Shown: piece by piece, positions 25,327 to 33,640 of the stretch
Layout: each line of letters begins with the position of its first letter
Position numbering within the stretch: the first letter of the stretch is position 1
Assembly: GCA_029866005.1 (NCBI GenBank)
Contig: JARXAE010000033.1
Coordinates: forward strand, 1 to 64,000
Length of the DNA: 64,000 nucleotides
Source: Fimbriimonas sp.
Lineage (GTDB): Bacteria > Armatimonadota > Fimbriimonadia > Fimbriimonadales > Fimbriimonadaceae
Direction of reading: 5' to 3'
Made by a program: the position numbers and the translations under genes
The notes under the pieces: model-generated
The model's input: the letters and a program-made list of their open reading frames with translations, nothing else
What the model was told of the DNA's origin: nothing
Databases searched by the model: none

Positions 25327-26117
25327 TTTGGGTTGTATTTCACAAAGGAGCCAGGCGCGACGGATTCAGTGATCCAGGCGTTTCCACCGATGATCGAACC
25401 CCGCCCGATGACGGTCTCGCCGCCAAGAATCGTTGAATTAGCGTAAATCAAAACATCGTCTTCGATGGTGGGATGCCGTTTCGACTTCGCCATTTCCTTC
25501 GAAATCGAAAGTGCGCCGAGGGTTACGCCTTGATAAAGTTTAACGCCGGAACCAATGACGGTTGTTTCACCAATGACAACTCCGGTGCCATGATCGATGA
25601 AGAATCGCTCGCCGATCACTGCACCGGGGTGAATATCAATTCCGGTCTCTCGGTGGGCCTTTTCGGTGATGATCCGAGGCACCAGTTTGAGGCCCACAGT
25701 GTGAAGATAGTGCGCCAGTCGATAGTGGGCGACGGCGAAGAAGCCGGGATAGGAAAGAATGACTTCGTCGAGTGTTGTCGCCGCCGGGTCTCCATCCAAG
25801 ATGGCCTGGGCATCCAGCAGCAGCAACTGGCGAATCTCGAGGAGCGTTCCGAACAGCGATTCAGGTTCAATGGGTACCGAGTGAACAAGTTGTGACAGCG
25901 CTTTGGTTAGCTTCTTGATCGATTCTAGCCGCTCTTTCACCAAACGATCTTCGCAGTCGGCAACCTTGCAAAGCTCCGGAAACAGTGCCGACAACACCTG
26001 GCCCACCCACTCTTCAGAGGTGTGCTTGAGCGATAGAAGCGGACGGCTCGCATGAGCGATGTCGATGAATTCCTGGGTGTAATAGGTCTCGCTCATTGTC
26101 CTCAAATACGACTTCAT
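25323..26117 (-). CDS. cysE: serine O-acetyltransferase
   Basis: 264 residues from ATG 26117 (a TTG at 26153 and an ATG at 26096 are also possible). An N-terminal helical domain is followed by left-handed beta-helix hexapeptides: [32 protein letters not shown] and [21 protein letters not shown]. The catalytic His is in FIDHGTG. It makes O-acetylserine for CysK. The length and the N-terminal helical region resemble the plant/actinobacterial-type EpsC variant. The C-terminal tail ends ...SFVKYNPK, without the terminal Ile typical of CysE that binds CysK, so complex formation is uncertain. Confidence 0.93.
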   Translation of the reverse strand: MKSYLRTMSETYYTQEFIDIAHASRPLLSLKHTSEEWVGQVLSALFPELCKVADCEDRLVKERLESIKKLTKALSQLVHSVPIEPESLFGTLLEIRQLLLLDAQAILDGDPAATTLDEVILSYPGFFAVAHYRLAHYLHTVGLKLVPRIITEKAHRETGIDIHPGAVIGERFFIDHGTGVVIGETTVIGSGVKLYQGVTLGALSISKEMAKSKRHPTIEDDVLIYANSTILGGETVIGRGSIIGGNAWITESVAPGSFVKYNPK

Positions 26118-26182
26118 CGTACCGCCCGTCGCAGAATGTGGAACGCTTCGCAACGCTCATGGTAATCTTGTCGTAAATCTAC

Positions 26183-26211
26183 TTGAGTGTCTAAGACTCA
26201 AATGGTTTAAC
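26183..26211 (+). promoter_or_regulatory. candidate dnaK promoter with overlapping inverted repeat
   Basis: TTGAGT (26183-26188), a 17-nt spacer and TTTAAC (26206-26211) resemble a sigma-70 promoter. TTGAGT and ACTCAA (26196-26201) form a perfect 6-bp inverted repeat with a 7-nt spacer across the -35 region. This is not the CIRCE element (TTAGCACTC-N9-GAGTGCTAA), so the regulator, if any, is not HrcA of the usual type. Confidence 0.35.
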
Positions 26212-26236
26212 GCCATAATAGTAAGTAAGAGCCAAC

Positions 26237-28120
26237 ATGGGAAAAACAGTAGGAATTGACTTAGGAACTACCAACAGCGTCGTCGCCGTCATGGAGGGTG
26301 GAGAGCCAGTCGTTATCGCAACGGCCGAAGGTTCACGAACCTGCCCCTCCGTTGTAGGCTTCAAACAAAACGGTGAGAGACTCGTCGGCGTGACCGCGAA
26401 GCGACAAGCCGTCGTTAACCCCGATAATACGATTTCATCCATCAAACGATTCATCGGTCACCAGTTCAGCGAAGTTTCCAGCGAGCAAAGCCGCATTAGC
26501 TACAAGCTAAAGTCCGGTAAGAATGGGCAAACCGTTGCCTATGTTCCTGCCCTCGACAAAGAACTCACCCCCGAAGAAGTTTCGGCGATGATCCTGCAAA
26601 AGCTCAAGACGGATGCAGAAGCCTATCTCGGCGAGACCGTTGATCAAGCGGTCATTACAGTTCCTGCCTATTTTAACGACGCTCAGCGAACTGCCACCAA
26701 GAATGCCGGCGAGATTGCGGGCCTCAAGGTTCTTCGAATCATCAACGAGCCAACCGCGGCATCTCTCGCCTACGGCCTCGACAAAAAGGCTAACGAAACG
26801 ATCCTCGTTTTCGACCTCGGTGGTGGAACCTTTGACGTATCCGTTCTTGATGTTGGTGAGGGCGTCTTTGAAGTCCGCTCGACCAGCGGCGACAGCCATC
26901 TCGGTGGAGACGACTTTGACAACAAGATTGTCGACTGGCTTGCCGCAGAGTTTAAGAAGGATCAAGGCGTTGATCTCCTCAAGGATCGAGCTGCAGTCCA
27001 AAGACTCCGCGAGGCCGCCGAGCGGGCAAAGATTGAGCTTTCAAGCCAGATGTCCGCGCAGATCAACCTTCCGTATGTCACCGCGGTTGACAATGAGCCC
27101 AAGCACCTTGACTACTCGATGACCCGGGCGAAGTTTGAGGAGCTGACCTCTGATCTGATGGATCGAGTGAAGAAGCCGTTCAACCAAGCTTTGGAAGATG
27201 CAAAAGTCAAGGCAGGCGAAGTCGATGAGATCATCATGGTCGGTGGTTCCTCACGAATGCCCCAAGTTCAAGAGCTTGTCAAGAAGCTCACCGGAAAAGA
27301 GCCAAACCGATCAGTGAACCCTGACGAAGTAGTGGCAATTGGCGCAGCGATCCAAGCCGGCGTCCTTGGCGGAGAGGTCAAGAACATCGTCCTCCTCGAC
27401 GTCACCCCGCTTTCGCTGGGTGTCGAAACTCAGGGTGGCATCTTCGACAAGCTGATTGATCGCAACACCACGATTCCAACCAAGAAGAGCCGGGTTTACA
27501 CGACCGCCGCTGACAATCAGCCGGAAGTTGAAATCCATATCCTCCAGGGTGAGCGACCAATGGCACGCGACAATAAATCGCTCGGCCGCTTCCACCTCGC
27601 AGGAATTCCGCCAGCTCCGGCCCGAGTGCCGCAGATCGAAGTCACCTTCGACATCGATGCCAACGGAATCCTTCACGTCAGCGCCCAAGAGAAGGGAACC
27701 GGAGCAAAGCAGTCGATCACGATTACCGGTTCGGGCAACCTGAACCGAGACGAGATTGAGCGCATGGTTCGAGAAGCTGAGATGAACGCCGAAGCCGACC
27801 AGCAGTTCCAGGAGCTCGCCGAGTTAAAGAACAAGGCCGATAGCCTAGCTTCTCAAACGGAGAAGACTTTGAGAGACGCCGGCGACAAGATCGACGAGGC
27901 AACTCGACAGTCTGCGACCGAGAAGATCGAAGCCGTCCGAAAGGCGGTAGTGAGTGGATTTGAGGAAGAAATCAAAACCACCTACGCTGATCTTGAGCAA
28001 TTGAGCCACTCTATTGCTGAGAAGCTCTATGCGGCTTCCGGCACCGAAGGCGGAGTCTCGGAGAACACGGCGGCAGACGGCGAGGAAGTCATCGACGCAG
28101 AGTTCAAAGAAGAGAAGTAA
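26237..28120 (+). CDS. dnaK: chaperone DnaK (Hsp70)
   Basis: 627 residues. ATPase domain with [32 protein letters not shown] and [14 protein letters not shown]; substrate-binding beta domain with [15 protein letters not shown] and [14 protein letters not shown]-terminal lid ending in acidic [12 protein letters not shown]. Works with DnaJ and GrpE (not in this window) to fold and reactivate proteins. The isolated locus, without grpE-dnaJ neighbours, is common outside Proteobacteria and Firmicutes. The terminator at 28141 closes the unit. Confidence 0.99.
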   Translation: MGKTVGIDLGTTNSVVAVMEGGEPVVIATAEGSRTCPSVVGFKQNGERLVGVTAKRQAVVNPDNTISSIKRFIGHQFSEVSSEQSRISYKLKSGKNGQTVAYVPALDKELTPEEVSAMILQKLKTDAEAYLGETVDQAVITVPAYFNDAQRTATKNAGEIAGLKVLRIINEPTAASLAYGLDKKANETILVFDLGGGTFDVSVLDVGEGVFEVRSTSGDSHLGGDDFDNKIVDWLAAEFKKDQGVDLLKDRAAVQRLREAAERAKIELSSQMSAQINLPYVTAVDNEPKHLDYSMTRAKFEELTSDLMDRVKKPFNQALEDAKVKAGEVDEIIMVGGSSRMPQVQELVKKLTGKEPNRSVNPDEVVAIGAAIQAGVLGGEVKNIVLLDVTPLSLGVETQGGIFDKLIDRNTTIPTKKSRVYTTAADNQPEVEIHILQGERPMARDNKSLGRFHLAGIPPAPARVPQIEVTFDIDANGILHVSAQEKGTGAKQSITITGSGNLNRDEIERMVREAEMNAEADQQFQELAELKNKADSLASQTEKTLRDAGDKIDEATRQSATEKIEAVRKAVVSGFEEEIKTTYADLEQLSHSIAEKLYAASGTEGGVSENTAADGEEVIDAEFKEEK

Positions 28121-28140
28121 GCTTCCGAGAGTCCTCATGA

Positions 28141-28175
28141 CCCCTAGTCACTTGATTGATGACTAGGGGTTTTCT
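28141..28175. terminator. terminator between dnaK and the convergent pseudopilin
   Basis: CCCCTAGTCA, a 9-nt loop CTTGATTGA, TGACTAGGGG and TTTTCTGTT. The perfect 10-bp stem with a T-run makes a strong rho-independent terminator for dnaK. It may also serve the minus-strand gene, where the opposite side has less T. Confidence 0.85.
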
Positions 28176-28176
28176 G

Positions 28177-28617
28177 TTACCAAGTCGACATATCTGATCC
28201 ATCAAGAGCTGTGCCCGTTGCACAGGGTGATACTCTGCCATCCGTGGTGTAGCCAAACGTTCCACCACACACCGGGTCCTTGAGTCTCGTCGGGTCATTA
28301 GTGTCAAGCCCAATCGTTGTAGGATCAACATAAGGTCCGTTCCAGGTTCCCGCTGGGGGGGCAACAATGTTTCCGCTTTTGTCAAGCAGCTCCGTCGGAG
28401 CGGTCTGGCTCGCGAGCTGACCAAGGTTTTTCGGTATAAAGCCAGTATCTGCCCGCACCCTCTCAATTGAAGTTCGGATAGTTTTCAGCTTGGCTTTGAG
28501 GTGGGTCTCATGAGAGCGTCGCGTCGTACTGACGATTTTGGGAATCGCGATTGCGGCCAACACGGCAACAATCACGATAACAATCAGGAGTTCTACCAAT
28601 GTGAACGCACGGCGCAC
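28177..28617 (-). CDS. pseudopilin (type II secretion GspG-like)
   Basis: 146 residues. Class III leader MRRA|FTLVELLIVIVIVAVLAAIAIPKI, cut before Phe, with Glu at +5. The C-terminal part (NGPYVDPTTIGLDTNDP, CGGTFGYTTDGRVSPC) has the glycine-rich, disulfide-capable core of GspG/PulG-like pseudopilins. The RTSIERVRADTGFIP segment is typical of this group. The gene is last in the run HAD, GH42-like, era, and 75 nt separate it from era. It would work with the PilB/GspE-type ATPase at 62299. Confidence 0.85.
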   Translation of the reverse strand: MRRAFTLVELLIVIVIVAVLAAIAIPKIVSTTRRSHETHLKAKLKTIRTSIERVRADTGFIPKNLGQLASQTAPTELLDKSGNIVAPPAGTWNGPYVDPTTIGLDTNDPTRLKDPVCGGTFGYTTDGRVSPCATGTALDGSDMSTW

Positions 28618-28692
28618 GATAAAGATATCGGGAATCGCCCAGGTAGTCGTCAGAGTCTTTTGAACACCGGAATAAGAATTTGGGTGACCAAA

Positions 28693-29580
28693 CTAGCCCT
28701 CGTATTCCAGCTCGTGGAGGATCCGAGGATTCTGCCGCCAGCCTTCCTGGACCTTAACGTGCAACTCCAAGAAAACCTTGTTGCCGAGCATCTCTTCCAG
28801 TTCAACCCGAGCCTGAGTGCCGATCTCCTTAATGAAAGCCCCAGCCTTTCCAAGCATAATCGGCCGTTGAGAAGACTTGTCAACAATAATCGTCGCCGAA
28901 ATCCGCGTCAGGGCTCCGTCCTCTTCCCATGACTCAACGACCACCGCCGTGGCATGAGGAATCTCTTGCCGAGTCTTGATCAGGATCTTCTCTCGAACAA
29001 ACTCCGCCGCCATGAATCGCGCAGATTGGTCGGTGAACTCATCCTCTGGATAAAAAGGAGCCCTCTCCGGTATGTGGTTCAAAATGAGGTCGATTAGCTT
29101 GTCAACGTTTTCGCCCTTCGTAGCAACCGTCATCATGTACTCCTCGGTGCCAAAAAGCTCCGTGTACTCCTCAACGTGGCGAACAACATGCTCTGCCTTG
29201 AGGTGATCCATCTTGTTCAAGCAAAGCACCACCGGAACACCGACACTCTGCTTCACCAATCGAGCAATTGTCTGCTCGATCTCATCTGGTCGCGAGGCGG
29301 AGTCAACCACAACCAAGATCGCATCAATCCCATCCAAAGCTCCTCGAGCTTGCTCAACCATCGCCCGCTGAAGACGATTAATCGGCTCGTGAATCCCCGG
29401 GGTATCGATGAAGGCAATTTGGTAGTCGGGTGTCGTGGCAATGCCCATCACGCGACGCCGTGTCGTCTGTGGTTTGCTGCTAACAATGCTCACCTTATGC
29501 CCCGTGATGAGGTTAATCAGCGTGCTCTTTCCAACGTTCGGCTTCCCGACGACCGCCACATGACCAAACTTGTGTGCCAT
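28693..29580 (-). CDS. era: GTPase Era
   Basis: 295 residues. G1 loop GKPNVGKST at 12-20, G2 region QTTRRRV, G3 DTPG, G4 NKMD, and a C-terminal KH domain with the GKAGAFIKEIG GxxG loop. Era binds the 3' end of 16S rRNA and assists 30S assembly in the cytoplasm. It lies 3 nt downstream of the GH42-like gene, so the two are probably on one transcript. Confidence 0.97.
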   Translation of the reverse strand: MAHKFGHVAVVGKPNVGKSTLINLITGHKVSIVSSKPQTTRRRVMGIATTPDYQIAFIDTPGIHEPINRLQRAMVEQARGALDGIDAILVVVDSASRPDEIEQTIARLVKQSVGVPVVLCLNKMDHLKAEHVVRHVEEYTELFGTEEYMMTVATKGENVDKLIDLILNHIPERAPFYPEDEFTDQSARFMAAEFVREKILIKTRQEIPHATAVVVESWEEDGALTRISATIIVDKSSQRPIMLGKAGAFIKEIGTQARVELEEMLGNKVFLELHVKVQEGWRQNPRILHELEYEG

Positions 29581-29583
29581 GGC

Positions 29584-32500
29584 TTAGTCCCTCTTCCTGA
29601 AGAGAATATCGATTTCGACGCCGTGGCCGTCCTCTTTAAGCTTCTCTTCGCCCGTGGGATCAAAGTCCACCTGTTCGGCAAGGGTCAGTTTGCGTTCGCG
29701 TCGGTTGCGACCCTGTCTTCGACGACCTGTCGAAGTCTGGATCGCGCCTGGAGCCAGAGAAGCATCCTCCTCATAGTCGTCATCGTGGTTTTGCAGGTAC
29801 CAGTCGTCGATTCCTACATCGTCCGTGGACTCGCCGCCGTTCGACCATTCATCAAGTCGCATGATCGGAACATCAAACGTGCTCACGTCGATTCGAACGT
29901 TAGACTCGCGCTCCGGAAGCTCTGCCATATGAAGGAGCTGCCGAGGATCAGCCTCAAGGATTCGCCGAATCTCATCAGTTGGCCCGATGAGGTAGTTCAG
30001 GGTTGTACCATCGGCCGCCGTGAAGCGAAGCGAATTGGAATCAACCACTGCCCATTCTCCGGTTTGTAGGTTGTACGCGCTCCACTTACCCGGAAGCGTA
30101 ATCGTCCGCTGTCCATCGCCACAGCAGTGCACAGTAAGGAACGGAGCCCGGACGTGAACCACATCATCCGAGAAGCTGTAAACATGCGCTCCGGCTTTCT
30201 GAGCAAGGGCTCGGATCAGGGCTGGATTACAAACCGGCTCGCCAAGGAAAACGCTCGTCCATTTTGCCCCGGTCTCATCGCCGACATTGTCCTTCACGAC
30301 TAGGCTTGGTAGACCAGTCTGGATGTATTCTCCAAGAACCGCACCTTCCTCAGGAATCGCAAAATATGTCGGTTCAACAATGGTATCCGTTGAAATTGAT
30401 GCATTGGGGAAGGCCTGAGCGATCGGGTTACGGCGGTCGAGAACCTGGGTTCCCGCCTTACTGAAGATCGGCTGAGGCTTAATCGCAATTCCCGTGACCT
30501 CACGAGCTCTTTCCAGAGTTTCACGACCGGAGTCAAAAACGCCGGCCGTGTAGAACCAAGCTAGGAGCTTGCCATCTCGGTGTAGCCGCTGCTTGATCGC
30601 CGATCGAAGATCAGACCGAATATCCCAAGCGTTGAGGAACAGATAGACCTTGCTCTCAGGGAACTTCTCGCGGTGAGTGAGGTCGCTCAGCAAGTAGAAG
30701 CCAACGCTGACTCCGGCCCGAAGGACCGATTCTCGAACCGAACGCACCAGATTGGTAAACGGCTTGGTTCCCATGATGTAGCCCATTGTGCGTTCGTCGA
30801 TGAAGACCGCCACGTCAGGCTCTGAAGGGTTTGCCGCCATCGCCCTCACGAGGGTTTGGCGAAGAGTTTTCGCCCGAGACCAAACTGAATTGGTGGTGAG
30901 CCATCCGTTGCCCCATTGATCACTCCAATTCACTCCAGTTCCGTGCGCTAAGGCAGCTCCCAGTCCGCGGAGGTGAACGCTCTCGAGCGCCTGCGGAGTT
31001 CGCATCACCGGGTTGTGTGTATCAGGTTCGGGGCGGGTGGCCAGCGAGGTCTTAAAGTCCTCAAGGGTTACCGCCAACTTTCCGTTAAGAACAACTGAAT
31101 CGATTGGAAGAGTAAAGCTCGCCACCCCGCCCGGAGTTCGGTCTCGATACGAAGGAACCGCCGAAACGAAGTCGATTTCTGGGGTGCGCAGAACCTTTCC
31201 GAGAGCGAGTTGACCACTGGTCGGATAGGTGTTTTCCAAGGAAAGACCGTATCGGACACCAACCAAGAACCGTCCTTCAGAAGCTTCCTTGATCGCGTAT
31301 GAAAGATCGGCCAGCCTGTGAACCGTGATATCGCTCAGGAAGAGGTTGTAATCCACGATCGCCCTCTCTCGACGATCCGACCGGATGAGCCGCTGGTCCT
31401 TCAGTCCATCGGTGTGGAAGTCAGGAATTCGAATGGTATCGAACGAAGCGGTTCCATCAAACCAGGATGCCCGAAGCAGAACTTCATCACCTTGGTAGCG
31501 CTCGCGAACCCATTCTCGGAACTTACGTTTGCTGGCAAGCGAAATATCAAAGCCCTGAGATTCGGCGATCAGCCAGTTGTCTCGATCAATTTCAATTCCC
31601 AGGAAGTTGTTGCCAAGATCAGCCTTCTGAATCGAAGCGACCAGACCCCTCATGAGGGTTTCCACATGCTTCCAATACTTGTCATCACTCAGGCTGGGCT
31701 CTGAAAGGTCATTCTTTCGATCCCGATAGACGCCCTCAGGGAAGTCGATTTCCCAACCCTTCGCTGCACAAAGGTTGAGGTGAACCATAACTTGGGCGTT
31801 GCGAGTAATCGCCGTGATCTTCTTCGTCAAATCAACAACTTGCTGAGAGATTGCCGAGAAATGGTGCTCATCGCAAATCGCGTCAAATCCTAGGGCGAAC
31901 ACTTCGAGTCCCGCCTCTGCGGCTTGCTTGATCTCGTCAAGGATTGTCTCGACTCGTGAGGAGTCTTGAGGTTGCGCGTAGAACCAGAAGTTCGGGTAGA
32001 CCTTGTGATCTCTCACGAGCGTTGGTAGACCTTCCCTGACAACGACCTGGGGCGCATCGGCAGGAATATCAATCAGTGCCCTTGGGGGGAGAATCGTCTT
32101 CTCCGGCTTCGGCTTTGGTTCTGGCTTCGGCGTCGGTTCGCGCTCGGTAATCGTCGTACGCACTTGTTTCGGTGCTGGTTTTGGAGCGTCGTCCGAGATG
32201 GTTCTCATCTTGACAACAAGATCTTCGAACTCAATGATCTCAGTTGGATCAAATTCTAAAAGTGGGCGAGATTCGTCCCGGTCATCACGATCTCGGTCGC
32301 GGCTCTGACGTGGAGCAGCTGGCTCATCGTTGACTTTTCTGGTTTCGACTCGCTGGACATCCTCTCGCTCACGTTGCGGGCGATCACGACGTCCTCGCTC
32401 AGGTCGGGGCTCGCGCTCTTGCCTTGGCTCGCGCTCGGCCGGTACGGAGTCGCGGGAACGAAACACCGGAATCGGAAGCTCTTCATCCCAGTTTTCTGGC

Positions 32501-32910
32501 TCACTTGCCTTCTTCGGTGCAAGTTTGCGCTCAGGTTTTGCTAAGACGGTGGGTTCTTCTTCGACGACTGCCACCTTCGGCACGGCCCTTCGGGGACGGA
32601 AAGCGAGCGAGACATCGTCACTAATCAGCGATTGAAGCTCTTCAGCGATATCGCTTGTTGCTTCCGCGTGCTCTTCGACAAGTGCGGCCAGAGACACTTC
32701 TGTCTTCGGCTTACCCAGCTTCATCCGAACGGGCGCAACTTCTACCTTTTGGCGGATCTCCGGTAAGGTTTCCACAACAACCGCAGCGGGCTCCGCTTTC
32801 GGCTTAGCAACTCGCTTGACAGCGGGCTTTTTAGTGGTCTTGGGTGCGCTCTCGGCGACCGGGGTGGTTTCAGAAATCTGTTCGACAGGAGTGGTTTTCT
32901 TCCGTGGCAT
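29584..32910 (-). CDS. GH42-like TIM-barrel protein with long disordered N-terminus
   Basis: 1108 residues with no signal peptide. Residues 1 to ~300 are low-complexity and highly charged (KPKAEPAA, RDRDRDDRDESRP, PKPEPKPKPEK), like the flexible extensions of RNA-associated proteins. Residues ~305-1000 resemble GH42 beta-galactosidases: YPNFWFYAQPQ, FALGFDAICDEHHFS, SLASKRKFREWVRERY, and DVAVFIDERTMGYIMG in the trimerisation-like domain. The position of the GH42 acid/base 'NE' reads GIEIDRDNW, so catalysis is doubtful. The tail holds an acidic stretch (HDDDYEEDA) and a basic one (GRRRQGRNRRERK). It overlaps the HAD gene and sits 3 nt from era. Function unknown; I do not claim a substrate. Confidence 0.75.
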   Translation of the reverse strand: MPRKKTTPVEQISETTPVAESAPKTTKKPAVKRVAKPKAEPAAVVVETLPEIRQKVEVAPVRMKLGKPKTEVSLAALVEEHAEATSDIAEELQSLISDDVSLAFRPRRAVPKVAVVEEEPTVLAKPERKLAPKKASEPENWDEELPIPVFRSRDSVPAEREPRQEREPRPERGRRDRPQREREDVQRVETRKVNDEPAAPRQSRDRDRDDRDESRPLLEFDPTEIIEFEDLVVKMRTISDDAPKPAPKQVRTTITEREPTPKPEPKPKPEKTILPPRALIDIPADAPQVVVREGLPTLVRDHKVYPNFWFYAQPQDSSRVETILDEIKQAAEAGLEVFALGFDAICDEHHFSAISQQVVDLTKKITAITRNAQVMVHLNLCAAKGWEIDFPEGVYRDRKNDLSEPSLSDDKYWKHVETLMRGLVASIQKADLGNNFLGIEIDRDNWLIAESQGFDISLASKRKFREWVRERYQGDEVLLRASWFDGTASFDTIRIPDFHTDGLKDQRLIRSDRRERAIVDYNLFLSDITVHRLADLSYAIKEASEGRFLVGVRYGLSLENTYPTSGQLALGKVLRTPEIDFVSAVPSYRDRTPGGVASFTLPIDSVVLNGKLAVTLEDFKTSLATRPEPDTHNPVMRTPQALESVHLRGLGAALAHGTGVNWSDQWGNGWLTTNSVWSRAKTLRQTLVRAMAANPSEPDVAVFIDERTMGYIMGTKPFTNLVRSVRESVLRAGVSVGFYLLSDLTHREKFPESKVYLFLNAWDIRSDLRSAIKQRLHRDGKLLAWFYTAGVFDSGRETLERAREVTGIAIKPQPIFSKAGTQVLDRRNPIAQAFPNASISTDTIVEPTYFAIPEEGAVLGEYIQTGLPSLVVKDNVGDETGAKWTSVFLGEPVCNPALIRALAQKAGAHVYSFSDDVVHVRAPFLTVHCCGDGQRTITLPGKWSAYNLQTGEWAVVDSNSLRFTAADGTTLNYLIGPTDEIRRILEADPRQLLHMAELPERESNVRIDVSTFDVPIMRLDEWSNGGESTDDVGIDDWYLQNHDDDYEEDASLAPGAIQTSTGRRRQGRNRRERKLTLAEQVDFDPTGEEKLKEDGHGVEIDILFRKRD

Positions 32911-33592
32911 GATGTTGCTCTATTAAGTTGCAGACCCAATCCAGTAGGTCTGTGGGTGTTGTAAAGACGTAGTCCGGGGTTTCGGCAAGCAAGTCTTCCT
33001 TTTTGCCGGCGCCGTAGAGGACAGCACCCGACCAGAGACCAGCTCCACGGGCGCAACGAAGATCAAAAACTGAATCGCCAATCATAATGGCGTCTTCGGC
33101 ACTGACTCCGAGCCGCTCTAAAGCGAGCAAGGCGGGGTCAGGGCTAGGTTTTGGGTTAACGACATCGGATGCACTCACGGCGGTATCCGCCGCGCTCCAT
33201 CCACTAAAATGTTGCGAGAGAATCTCGACTTCAACGGCGTTTCGGCTCGTCACCAGCGCGGTTTTCAGCCCGATTTGATGAGCCTTCATTAGCGCCTCGA
33301 CGGCATCCACAAACTCTGTTTCCAGATGCTGATGCACTCCGTATCTCTGAATCGTGTAATCGCACAGTTCTTGCAACTGCGCCTCATCGGGGTTGAGCCC
33401 GAACAACTTCATCTGCCCCACAAGCGGAGTACCTATCAAAGCTGCGATTTCTGAATCAGAGGGCCGATTGCCCGTGAAATTCTCGTAGGTATCGCCGAGT
33501 CCCGCGATGATCATCGCAATAGAATCGACAAGGGTGCCATCAACATCGAACAGAATTGCCCGGATTGGTGGATTCTCGGAGATTCCTGGCAC
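32870..33592 (-). CDS. HAD-family phosphatase (phosphoglycolate phosphatase-like)
   Basis: 240 residues. HAD motif I DVDGT with Asp16 and Asp18, motif II Ser/Thr in VTSRN, motif III Lys in NPKPSPDPA and motif IV GDSVFDLRCARGAG. The helical cap between motifs I and II places it with the Gph/PgmB subfamily. GTG start at 33592. The C-terminal ~13 residues overlap the start of the GH42-like gene by 41 nt, so translation is coupled. Substrate cannot be told from sequence. Confidence 0.9.
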   Translation of the reverse strand: MPGISENPPIRAILFDVDGTLVDSIAMIIAGLGDTYENFTGNRPSDSEIAALIGTPLVGQMKLFGLNPDEAQLQELCDYTIQRYGVHQHLETEFVDAVEALMKAHQIGLKTALVTSRNAVEVEILSQHFSGWSAADTAVSASDVVNPKPSPDPALLALERLGVSAEDAIMIGDSVFDLRCARGAGLWSGAVLYGAGKKEDLLAETPDYVFTTPTDLLDWVCNLIEQHHATEENHSCRTDF

Positions 33593-33640
33593 GCTTCCCA
33601 GTATGGCTCATTTGAACCTAGGAATGCACCCTAAAGAAGT

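Noticed and set aside
25473-25895. 140-residue plus-strand frame in cysE
   Set aside because: Antisense of the hexapeptide repeats, which themselves give long open mirror frames.
26161-26236. CIRCE element before dnaK
   Set aside because: The repeat is TTGAGT/ACTCAA with a 7-nt spacer and not TTAGCACTC-N9-GAGTGCTAA.
29176-30069. 297-residue plus-strand frame over era and the GH42-like gene
   Set aside because: It spans two well-supported minus-strand genes and shows no domain.
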